Below, one piece after another: positions 20,762-30,759 of a DNA stretch of 64,000 nt. This stretch comes from Plazaster borealis (lineage: Eukaryota > Echinodermata > Asteroidea > Forcipulatida > Labidiasteridae), in NCBI GenBank assembly GCA_021014325.1, contig CM037463.1, positions 372,001 through 436,000 of the forward strand. Direction: 5' to 3'. Made by a program: the position numbers and the translations under genes. Every line of letters begins with the position of its first letter. Position 1 is the stretch's first letter. The notes under the pieces were generated by a model. It searched no databases. It saw only the letters and a program-made list of their open reading frames with translations, and was not told where the DNA came from.

Positions 20762-21072
20762 CTGAACCAAAGAAGAAAAACAAACAAACAAACAAACAAG
20801 CATTAATCACTTGTTAATTCAAAGAGGCGGAACCTAAATTAAACAGATGCAAACTTTAACAACGTTGAAAACCAATCTTTCTTAGTTTGGAGTATTTTTA
20901 ATAGCACAACCACAGTTTAAAAAATATCTGAAGTTGAAGGTGGATGACCTGAAGTTGGCGGCAGGCACTTTTTGTGGGATGCTAGCTTTAAGTCACCAGG
21001 TATGAGGTCCAGAGCCAGCCTAGGTCAAATTTGCCGGCTAATGGCTTATTTAAAACCCTGTGACTAACAAAC

Positions 21073-21297
21073 CTGATATAGGAGCTTCTATGTAGACTTC
21101 CCTTCGTGCTTCAAGATCTCCAGAGAAATCATTCTTCACCCAGACCTTAACAAGGTACACCCCGACATCTGAGAAGACATGAGGCTGTGGTCCTGGTGTC
21201 CAGTCTGCAATACCGGTGGAATCACCAAAGTCAAAACTATACACTGCCGTGTCCAAGCCAGCCTCTAATGTCGTCTCTATTACTGCTTCCTTGAAGA
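21073..21297 (-). CDS. Polycystin-1-like gene, exon 3 (PKD domain)
   Basis: A 225-nt exon, phase 1 to 1, acceptor ttatattgaag/TCTTC, donor ATATCAG/GTTTGT. The peptide contains EAGLDTAVYSFDFGDSTG, a proline-rich WTPGPQPHVFSDVGVYLV and VKVWVKNDFSG. FDFGDST and H-FSDVGVY-VKV-V-N are the PKD hallmarks (W/FDFGDGS and the HTY--PGTY-V-V-V-N block), so this is one Ig-like PKD fold of about 75 residues. PKD domains are extracellular and, in polycystin-1, follow the WSC domain as here. Confidence 0.85.
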
Positions 21298-21462
21298 CTT
21301 CAATATAACCTTTCAGTAATTTATGGAATAGATTATTTAATTGATATTTAATTAATTTCTTTCCCACCTACTTTGGCAGACTATGCAAGTGGCAATGTTT
21401 AACGACAAACACTAAGACATAATAAATGGATAAGTGGATAAAGAATCAAATCAAATAATCAG

Positions 21463-21655
21463 GCCTAGAATTTTGTCTTTGAGAGGGCAAGGCCGTTTTC
21501 ATTTTGCAAATGGCACTTCCATTGGAAAATCTGAAAGCCTTACATTGGAAAATCTGAAAGTCTTTCGGAAAATTTTGAAGGGGTGCCAAGGCTCATAAGA
21601 CAAGGGCAACAGAGGTCATGAACTCCGTGGGTGGTCTCTGTGTAAATTCAAGGCC
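21463..21655. mobile_element. MITE, 'gggcaccaaggcaa' family, diverged
   Basis: Begins tcaggcctagaatttt, contains gagagggcaagg, ggggtgccaaggctc and acaagggcaacagagg, and ends tcaaggcctga. The inverted caggcct/aggcctg ends agree with the family copies at 19,336 and 22,628. Confidence 0.6.
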
Positions 21656-21988
21656 TGAATGATTGCCATGACATTTGAAAACAATCAAGGAAGTTGAACC
21701 TCATACTATTTAAAGAATTGGTGGAAGCCTAATGCACAGGTTACCCATACTTATTGAAGCATAAACTTGTATTTAAAGTTCACACACAAACCAAACCAAT
21801 CATGTAAAAGACTTTAAGAGTACACATTTGTTGAAATGACAAGCTAACACAGATTTATCGTAATTCTAATCACTCTAATCATCACAACAGATATTTCTTA
21901 CAACAGATATTTCTTACAAGATAACCTGAAAAGGTTATCTCGAGTTAGATCAAGAAACAAAGTAACCCTTTGATCATAAATTCTTTAC

Positions 21989-22318
21989 CTGGATCCACAA
22001 GAACAGCACTTTTCACTGAAGTTGAAGTACTGTACACACTACTATAGTCTGGTCCTCCACAGAAATCAGTTGGACTGCCAGCGCATCTCAAGTTACATCC
22101 AAATTGGGAACCATTACTATGCGTACCAATCGTCTCTCCACACAAACACATATACCCTCGTTGCAAGGCTGCGTAAGGGTAATCCATAGACTTGCATAGT
22201 GCTTTACAAAGTTTGGGGTTGACATTGTTGAAGTCATGGTCACCACCGGCAACAACAAACTCTCGTTGAGATGGGTCTTCTCTAAAACATCCCTCATATG
22301 TTTCATCTGTGAAAGCGT
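21989..22318 (-). CDS. Polycystin-1-like gene, exon 2 (WSC domain)
   Basis: A 330-nt exon, phase 1 to 1, acceptor ttattctttag/ACGCT, donor GATCCAG/GTAAAG. It encodes YEGCFREDPSQREFVVAG, LCKALCKSMDYPYAALQRG, YMCLCGETIGTHSNGSQFGC, NLRCAGSPTDFCGGPDYSS. This is a complete eight-cysteine WSC domain with the YMCLCG and CGG signatures; WSC is a putative carbohydrate-binding module. Joined to the signal-peptide exon it gives a mature N-terminus DAFTDETYEGCF. WSC followed by PKD is the order seen in polycystin-1. Confidence 0.93.
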
Positions 22319-22627
22319 CTAAAGAATAAAAATTAGAACATTTGGACATTAACATTATGTTGGCTAATTGTGGGCTCCTTGTGCCACAATAAACATGTTT
22401 TAAATTTTTGAATTATCCATCCCTTACAAGCCATTCTCAATATTGATTGATGGATGCGAGTTGTGGCAAGACGTGATTTTAAGGTTTAAGGGTCTATGCA
22501 AACCACATTGAAAGAAGGCCAATATGGATTTATCTTTAATTTCATGTTTGTTTGGTTGTTGCGCTGTTTTTGTCTGATTAACTTTGTATCCTAGTCTGCC
22601 TGTTGGGGATACCTATTTGTTTATCAA

Positions 22628-22792
22628 GGCCTGATAATTCATGGAGGCAACGGGGGCAATTGCCTCCATGCCCCTGGTCATTGCCTTGGTGCCCCTTGAA
22701 ATGTTACTCATAGAGGTGCCCTTTTCCAAGGAGAAAATGCCTTTGTGCCCTTGACCTTTCAAAAATGAAGCATCAGGCCTGATTTTCTGTAG
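22628..22792. mobile_element. MITE, 'gggcaccaaggcaa' family
   Basis: Bounded by ggcctgataattcatgga and the inverse-type end gcatcaggcctgat. The interior holds ggtcattgccttggtgcccc and gaggtgccc. It is in intron 1 of the WSC-PKD gene. Confidence 0.75.
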
Positions 22793-23404
22793 GCCCTACT
22801 GCTTTGTCAACGTTATAAATATTCAGCTATCATACTATGTTCAGACCACTCTTGTTGTTTTTGTTTTTTTTAAATTTGACTTATTATTTGTAAAGAATCT
22901 CTCCTTTTAACATGTTGTTTTTATAAAACAAACTCTAAAATACTTGACTTTGTAAATTTTAAAATTAATTATATTCTATTGTAACCAAGGTTAACATCTC
23001 ACCGTCAGTCACATCCGTGGCTGCCAACCGTTTTTTAATAAACCATAAGAAAATAAAATTTAAAATAAATACTTTGTAAATTAGTACTATGAAGCTATGG
23101 AGAAAGGACTAGGGTTGGGAGCAGACCGAGCCTCCGATCGTTGGTAAGACGTCACTTTCCCATTACACTAGTAGAGCAGTGATAACTGGGTAAAACTGCT
23201 TTAGTTTGTAATGTTATTGTTAAACTGTAGTAATAAGCAATATTAATAACTGCTGAATGTTTGTTAGTGTAGTGACTGGCTGTAAAGACCAATGTCCAAC
23301 CACACTACCTCCATGGTCCAAGGACCATTCCTTACTCCTACCAGTACCAACCATGCTCCTACGCAGTACTGTAGTAGTAGTAGTGGTCCCACACCTACCC
23401 AACC

Positions 23405-23565
23405 TTACCCTCCCTTACCTTAGCCCACCTTGTTGGGCTGAGTGTACTGTGTTATGGCTCTCCTTTAACAATTATTAACATCATCAGTCTTTAGACTATG
23501 ATAAGACCGATGTTAAATAAGAGCCATAACAGCCCAGCAAGGTGGACTAACCTTACTCCTAGCCT
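23405..23565. repeat. Inverted repeat with gttatggctct / agagccataac arms
   Basis: agcccaccttgttgggctg with gttatggctctcctttaac (23,421-23,468) is mirrored by gttaaataagagccataac with agcccagcaaggtggact (23,512-23,550). It lies about 70 bp left of the larger TIR element. Confidence 0.7.
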
Positions 23566-23634
23566 TACTAGATCTAGACGATAGCGGAACGAACCGCATG
23601 GTTCTAACTTCTAGGTAGGAGTGTAAAGGCTAAA

Positions 23635-25033
23635 CCTAGACCCAGTACTGGGGCGCTTTACTCCTTTTTCGAAATTTTGACATCATCGGTCGTACTAGCG
23701 CCCCAGGAAAAACTTGTATTTTCTCAAAGCAAACCTCAATTTGTCGATCCCACACGGGTGCCCTGCCTTAACCGTGATGACCACGTGGTTGAGGCAGGGA
23801 ACCTGTCAAATTTTAGACGGGTGTCCTGCCTCAACCGCGCTGTAGTGTTATCACGGTTGAGGCAAGGCACCCGTCTAATCGACAGGTGCCCTACCTCAAC
23901 CGTGTAGTCGTCACGGCAGAGGCAGGATACTCGTCTAAAATTTGACAGGTGCCCTGCCTCAACCGCGTGGTCATCACGGTTAAGGCAGGGCACCCGTGGA
24001 TACTGCCGAGAGTGTGATCGCCAAATTGAGTTTTGCTTTTTGAGAGAATACAAGTAGGGTTGTCAGTTTCACTCACCGCGACTGAAGACAGTCCACACAC
24101 ACGGACCGTCCGTGCGCCGAAAATCTATCCAATGTTTATCCCCAAAATTGTACGACTTTTATATGTCAGAAACTGCAAGTAATACCTTCATTAGAAACCA
24201 CTGACTTTCATCTATCAAATAATGCACATAAAATAGCAATCAGGTGGATGTACAACAGTTTACACTTCTTGTGAATGAAGCCCTTTTGCTCCGCCCAACT
24301 TTTCCCAAGAGTAACCGATACACGCGTTCGGCCCAAGATTTTTCCCGAAAACATCGCGGATCGTCAACTCTGCAGCTTTTCAGGGGCCAAGTATAAAGTG
24401 ATTAGCAGTTAAATGGGTTTCCTTTTGTGTCCGAAGGGTTTCACTACACGTCTGTGTTTACTCGATCTCGATAGGTAATTTAGAACGAAAGTTACAAAAA
24501 AAGTAAAAATAAACTTGATTTTTTGAAGTGCAATCCTAAAAAATCAAGGTAGGAGTTATCATTTATGTAAAGTGTACTTGTCTTTTCTAGTATTCCTGTT
24601 ATTTTTAAGTCTCTATTGTGCGTAGTTTTGCCCCGAAAGTGAATTTTGTAAAGCTATTCACGACTTTTTTTGACAGAAGATTACATTGTGCAATGTGTGT
24701 GCCGTGTGTGTGTGCCGTAGCGCGAGGTCAATTTGGGGCCACACTCCTCTATTAACTTGTACATTATATCTGTCTTCACAGTATTGACCTCATTTTGACA
24801 CAAAAAATTCCGTAATTCAAAAAGTATATGATCTATTGAGTTTATTTAAAAAGCATTTTCATTCTGTTTGCATTTCCTTTAATTTGACACCAACATCAGC
24901 CCTGTAGTCCTTAAACAAAATTTTCACCTGAAAACCCTAGGCCTAGGCCTACAAGTTTTTCCTGGGGCGCTAGTACGACCAATGATGTCAAAATTTTGAA
25001 AAAGGAGTACAGCGCCCCAGTTACTGGGTCTAG
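23635..25033. mobile_element. 1.4-kb TIR element containing a nested 342-bp palindrome
   Basis: The left arm 23,635-23,718 (cctagacccagta, tttgacatcatcggtcgtac, gcgccccaggaaaaacttg) is inverted at 24,950-25,033. Inside its left end sits a palindrome (23,713-24,054) with cttgtattttctcaaagc at one end and the inverse tgagagaatacaag at the other. It is built from four copies of a CpG-rich ggtgccctgcctcaaccg word in alternating orientation. No transposase ORF was found. It occupies intron 1 of the WSC-PKD gene. Confidence 0.75.
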
Positions 25034-25564
25034 GCTAAACCTACCCTACAGTACAACCATGGAGGAGTTGTGTTTCCTTCCTCCATGAGTCCATGGTACA
25101 ACACACTACACTCCTATCCTACGGCCATGACGGCTACGGGCGCTACAGTCGGACAGTCGAGTTAGGCCTAGTTACACGTAAGTTAGGGCATGGGTTTAGG
25201 CCCTCACTGGAGTGACCTGCCCACAAAATAAAACAAAAACGTATCTGACCCTCGAAAAGAAAGGAATACTCAATTGCAAGTAATTAAGGAAGAAGTACGA
25301 GCTCCAAAGAACACCCACTGATTACTGAACGCTGACAGTTCATGATTTCTCCATTTTTACCATTCATACAGCGCGGTGTATATGCGTGAGTCCCAAAGAG
25401 GGCGCTATTTTTACCCGCCAGCTCAGTAGCTGCAGGCAGTGCAGTCGGAAACTCTGTAACAAAGTCGTGACCGTCTGGATACATTGACTCTAAAAACAGT
25501 ATTTTCGGTGAAACTGAGAACTCAAAAATAATCGTAAGGTAAACCGCTATCATTAGAAACTCAC

Positions 25565-25634
25565 CAAACAGGCTCCCTGGAATAGAGAATAAAATGAAAA
25601 TAAGGATTTTCCCCTCAAAATTACGGGAAACCAT
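25565..25634 (-). CDS. Polycystin-1-like gene, exon 1 (signal peptide)
   Basis: ATG at 25,634 opens 23 codons plus one base: MVSRNFEGKILIFILFSIPG then SLF, ending TTTG/GTGAGT. A short basic start followed by ILIFILFSI is a classic signal peptide. The single leftover G joins the AC of the WSC exon to give Asp, so phase agrees. The open frame running past the donor is intron. Head-to-head with the gene starting at 27,356. Confidence 0.82.
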
Positions 25635-27355
25635 GGTTCAAAGTCACGAACACACAGACACAACTCGATGCATGACTTGTTGAAAGTTTTGGCGGCGGAG
25701 GCAGGCGCGCGCAGATATAGATGGCGCGAAAAGATCAAGAGAGTACACAACGACCAAAGTCATGGGCCGTTTCATTACATCTAAACAAAGTAGATCGATG
25801 GTAAACAAATAAATGAACAATAAATTCAAACAGCCGGACTTACATCAGGTAAGTTCAGTGCAAGGTGGGGTGTATCAACGTTTTTATATATTGGAAATCA
25901 TATATTTAATAGGTTGGCTCCCAACCCCGGAAACCTTTTCTATTTGTCACAAATTAAAATAATTGCTCCCATTGTTTTTACTAGTCTCGTGCAGCTGCTG
26001 TTTACTGACGCATTTACAATTTGTTTACTTTTATTAGCTGTTTCGTCGCGCAGCGAAACAGCTCATGTTTTTGTTTATTTTCCTTTTCTCTTTGAATAAC
26101 GTCATGTTTTGTACAACAATCTCCATACTAGAGATAGCTCTATTTCAATTGTTAGAAATGTTGATATATTGGATCGGGTTAAAATTAAATGAGAATCTCA
26201 TCCAATGATCCAATGTGAGGTCATATGTGGTAAGCCGCACGTACCGACCGACTTGTGATAAATACGATGGCTATAAGAAGAAGTCATTGACAATTGGGCA
26301 ATACGACATTTGTAAAAATAACCAACAATAATCTGCGTGCATTGACTTTTAAAATGATTATTTTAATTTACAAAAATACGCTTATTATGAATTTTCTTCT
26401 TCTCCTCTCTATCTCTCTGTTTCTCCTTTATCTCAAAGCACGTTGTTGTTCCTTCCTCCATGGTTGTTTAGAAAAAGGAAGCTTGGCGATTGAAGACAGA
26501 GCTAAAACCATTGTTTCCTTCCTCTATGGTAAAACAAAGATTGTACTTTCTGATTCTCATATTTAAAGACAGTGTACACTATTGGTAATTGTCAAAGACC
26601 AGTCTTCTCACTTGGTGTATCTCAACATATGCATAAAATAACAAACCTGTGAAAATTTGAGCTCGATCGGTCGTCGGAGTTGCAAGATAACTATGAAAGA
26701 AAAAACACCCTTGTCACACGAAGTTGTGTGCTTTCAGATGCTTGATTTCGAGACCTCAAGTTCTAAACTTGAGGTCGCTTGATTTCGAGACCTCAAGTTC
26801 TAAACTTGAGGTCTCGAAATCAAATTCGTGGAAAATTACTTCTTTCTCGAAAACTACTCCACTTCAGTGTCCACTGCCTTTAAACATTCATCTTTACATT
26901 TATTAAAACATGAAACATATGCGTATAAACTAACTTGATCCCTTTTTTTGTGTGTGTAAGTGTACTGTGGGCTCAACTCCTAGAAGTAGGTCAACAAACT
27001 ATGTGGCGTTTACAATCCACGTACTGACATCAGGTACGTGTATGCAAATCTCATTCACATCGTCGTACCGTTACGTGTGTGTGATGGTTCCGCACTGTTT
27101 GTACGCAGTGTGTTCATAAATTATTCAAAACGAAACCTTTTACAATACATGCACTATATACATGTACGTGCGAGTCAAATCACGTGCAATTTACAATCTC
27201 GAACGTGGGCATGTTTGTGTAAAAAATTGCGCAGGAACAGTCGTCGTTTACGAGCGCCACACGTGTGAAATACTCCAGAATAACAGTTCATTGATGTGGC
27301 GAATGGATCGAAACAAACTATCGAAAGATGTGAACCAATTTGATCATTCAACAGC
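25635..27355. promoter_or_regulatory. Shared region between two divergent genes
   Basis: About 1.7 kb separates two outward-facing signal-peptide ATGs, so both 5' UTRs and promoters are expected here. The part next to the left gene is CpG-rich (gcggcggaggcaggcgcgcg at 25,691-25,710). A hairpin agctgtttcg/cgaaacagct lies at 26,036-26,063 and a MITE at 26,563-26,882. I see no unambiguous TATA box or mapped start. Confidence 0.45.
26563..26882. mobile_element. MITE, TTAA-bounded 'aaggcactg' family
   Basis: Ends ttaaagacagtgtacac and cactgcctttaa. The interior has tggtaattgtcaaagaccag, atatgcataaaataacaa and gaaagaaaaaacaccc, shared with copies at 45,927 and 48,381. The centre is a duplicated hairpin of gatttcgagacctcaag and its inverse. 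TTAA at both ends fits a TTAA-targeting (piggyBac-type) MITE, but TTAA is itself palindromic, so duplication and terminal repeat cannot be told apart. Confidence 0.8.
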
Positions 27356-27431
27356 ATGATAGGGAGATCAATTTTGGGAGTATTTGTGGTGCAGGTTTTT
27401 TTGACTGCCTGGATATTCGAAACTACGAAAG
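27356..27431 (+). CDS. DCC-family Ig receptor, exon 1 (signal peptide)
   Basis: ATG at 27,356 opens 25 codons plus G: MIGRSILGVFVVQVFLTAWI then FETTK, ending GAAAG/GTAAGC. The LGVFVVQVFLTAWI core is a good signal peptide. Exit phase 1 matches the Ig1 exon 7 kb downstream, whose first base pair completes an Ala codon. No other exon with Ig or similar content was seen in between. Confidence 0.75.
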
Positions 27432-28110
27432 GTAAGCTCTCTCATTTGTTGACATGATTGGCCATGTAGTTTGCGGTTTAAGTTTAAACACTTGTGGTTA
27501 AATGATTTCCGGCCCGCGTGTCAACGGTCATGGCAGAGTACGTAGAAAGGGGCAGGAATGTTTGTATTTTTGGGGATAAACCATAGACTCAGTATTAAAG
27601 TTGTACTTGTCATGCTTGTTGTTGTATAAAACTTTGCATTATGATATCGGTTTGTTATGATTGGCAATGTTCTGTTGCTCATCCCCTTCTCAATCTCATT
27701 TGTCATGTTTGTTGTCACTCCACACCAAATTGTTTAGACTAAATTATAGTTACTAAGATTGGTATGCCTTACCTGTGATAAGCACCTTTTTGCCTTCTGG
27801 CTCCAGTCCATCTGAATCCTTCACTTTGGCAAATGGATATAGAAGGATTTGGGACAAACTTAACCCCATATAAATACTAATAAATAAATAGTGCCGATAC
27901 GCTGGACTCCCTCCAGTCTGGCATGTCCGGTCCTTTGCCAATAGCACCACAGACCATAATCAGGAACTCTGATGAGCTTTCGAATGGAAACTCATATTTT
28001 TTTGCAAACATTTTCCACCAAGTATTCACTTTAATGCTTTAAAAGGAGTGATTGTCAGCTTGTTTGGAGATTCGTCATAAAATGACACCATAACGAGCTA
28101 GCACAAAAAC
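27432..28110. other. Intron 1 of the plus-strand gene, start
   Basis: No clear element. A possible 51-nt minus-strand exon-like segment at 27,773-27,823 is discussed among the rejected items. Confidence 0.4.
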
Positions 28111-28347
28111 ATTTTAATGTACTCGCCAAACCAAAATCATGGCAGGCAGTTTCGTCAACTGACATTTTGTATACACACATTTCCCCGCTCACAGACAAAC
28201 ACACTGGCCCTGAAAAAGAGCAAATCATTTTAATGTACTCGCCACAATCATGCTATAAATAGGTAGGCAGTTTCGTCAACTGACATTTTGTATACACATA
28301 TTTCCCCGCACACAGACAAACACACTGGCCCTGAAAAAAGAGCAAAA
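28111..28347. repeat. Tandem duplication, two copies of about 115 bp
   Basis: Both copies contain ttttaatgtactcgcca, ggcagtttcgtcaactgaca and cacactggccctgaaaaa. They differ at a handful of sites. Confidence 0.9.
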
Positions 28348-30161
28348 TATACTAAACCATAACTCATGTTTCGTTCATTCCACACTCCAAAACTTTACAG
28401 CAAACATAAACTTTGTCTCTTCTAATCTTACGTACTTAAAAATTATCGAAATTTGAGAAATAGTTTTAGCGTTGAAAATGAAGAGCAATCCCTATTTCGG
28501 TCAGCACAGCCGTTTGCGAAGCTCCCATTCAAACTTGTGCGTTACCTGTCAATCAACTAACAGTCAGAAATCTTTGTTTCTTAGGAAAGTAGTACACGAA
28601 AAAACGTTTTCTTAGTAACATTTCGTCAAGAAAAATGCAGCTAAATATTAAGAAAGCTTATTTATAAGCAAGAAAGCTGACATATATCAAAGTTGTATTT
28701 GTGAAATTTTGGGGCAGTTTGATTGAAAACTTTAAGGTGGAAAGACTTTTTCTACATGTAGTACTCCACGGTCACACAAACCATCCCGAACGAACTTCGT
28801 ACAGTTGAGCATTAGTTGAAGACATTCCTCCAGACACTGCGCTCGTTCACTCATGAACTGCCGTTGATAGAAGGTACTCTCTCTCTCTAAGGTCTTGGAA
28901 CCACCTTTGAACCAAGACTAATGTGCAATGCACGCCCTCTTGTGTCAATGAGTTCTCATTTCGGTGAGAAACTGTAAATTACAACAATAATGCACTAAAT
29001 AAAACTAATTTCACGACTTTTGGCAGATTGTTATTTTTCCTCCATGTTTAGACTAAGGATGAAAGTCTGACTTGTGTCAAGGTTAGTGTTTTCTGTATGC
29101 ACTTTTCGTTTTTCAGTTTTCCCATAGGCTGTGTTTTGATCCTCCGCTGCAGCTCAAATAAGGAGTAAAATAAGAATTGAGCAACCCTGGCTCAAAAGTA
29201 TATTTTGCAACAAAATATCCGATTTTCAAATTTGTTACACCAGATCACTTCTAAGGTGAATATTATCAGACTGCAAAGTTTCAGAAAGAAAACTGTTTTA
29301 ATTATGTTTTACTGTAACAGCCTACTATAGGCTATAGCATGATTGATGGGAGTATGAAATCCCTGTCAAAACAAAGTATAAATTTGTTTTGTCTCTCAAA
29401 GTAGAGCCTGACCACCAATTGATATGTAATTTTCATATATTGTTTGTATGGTGATTTAAAACCAGATGATGGGAATGTAAACATTTCATGTAAATTTACT
29501 TAAGATTCTAAAAAAACAAGGATGTACTTTCCCTTTAAATTTAGGCTTACACGATTCTATCACTACACTTTTACTACATGTAGGCAACAAGGTAGTAGAC
29601 CAACCCATTGGATCAATAAAACAAAATTTAAAGTTTGAAATTACAAAATTTGTGCACAATCCATCATGTCCGTCAAAGCATTAGGTCTAAGGAACATGAC
29701 CAAGAGCTACATGTATGCAGAATATAGTACACGGTGCATGCATTTAACTACGCCTCTCTGCAAGGAATGTTTTGTTGATTACATATTTCTGAGAAAAATT
29801 TTACACACTATTTAAAGGAGTTTTCAACCTTTGGAACCATTGACACAGTGTTTTTAGTGGTTCAGTTATTATAGCTGTACCAGCAATAATTGTGATAGCA
29901 GATTTGTGGTGGTGGGGGGAGATTAATGTGCTTAAGTGACCTGTGTGGGACCAGTCAAAGATGGCGTCCTGGAATTCGCCTGATGTCAACGCTACTCAAA
30001 GATTGAACTACATGTAATTGGGCATTCAACCATCAGGGGAGTCGTTTTCTAGAGTTGCTTCGGAGTTTGAAATCTCTTAAGTTAACCAATAACAAAAACA
30101 AGGCTTGGATCCAGAGGTGGACGAAAAGTTTGAAGGAAAATCAACTTCATAGTGTCTGACC
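28348..30161. other. Intron, no gene seen
   Basis: Unique-looking AT-rich intron of the plus-strand gene. Confidence 0.45.
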
Positions 30162-30284
30162 GGGGACCAATTTCATGGCTCTGCTTACCGCGGAATTCTG
30201 CACTTTCAGCGCACTGTAAAGCACATATTTCTATGGGCAGTAAGCACAGAATCCTGTGGTAAGCAGAGCCATGAAATTGGGCCC
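30162..30284. mobile_element. MITE, 'ccaatttcatagagc' family
   Basis: ggggaccaatttcatggctc, tgcttaccgcgg and the inverse ggtaagcagagcc, atgaaattgggccc form a 123-bp palindrome. Confidence 0.8.
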
Positions 30285-30759
30285 AGCAATCGTATCGATC
30301 CAAGCAACGATTAAAAGGAAAATCAATGCCTAGTGTCAGACCAGCACTCGTCGTATTGAACTGTATCATCCTTTTTTTCTCATTTATGCAATAGGCCTAA
30401 TCCTTCCAGAGAATAGGTGAGCTCAAAGCTATCCTGGATTCTTACCTTAATAATTGAAATAGCCGCCATCAGTGAAACTTTGTTCCCACCTAACTTTCCA
30501 GAAAGTGTGTTTGCAACACTCATTTCAGTAAACCTCACACTAGAAACAAGGTGGTGGTGTTGCATCATAAGGGATTACACCCAAGTTCAAACTCTTGGAA
30601 CTATTGCTGTTCCTGTTAAAATAGAGTTAATTTGGCTGTGGGTTTGCCCTTGGATGCTACCTGGTTCAATAGAGGGACTAATTATGTGTTGTTTATCAAC
30701 CTCCCAGCTCACCATATGATGTAATGTTCGACCATTGATCAAGCCAGTTTGGATGCACT

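Noticed and set aside
23677..24100. Repetitive ORFs with RVPCLNRDDH motifs
   Set aside because: They come from the palindromic element at 23,713-24,054 and read in both directions because of its symmetry.
27773..27823. Possible minus-strand 51-nt exon (VKDSDGLEPEGKKVLITG), phase 1-1, with GTAAGG donor
   Set aside because: It has plausible splice sites but lies outside both minus-strand genes (upstream of the signal-peptide exon) and has no partner exon or known domain. Could be a 5' alternative exon or chance.
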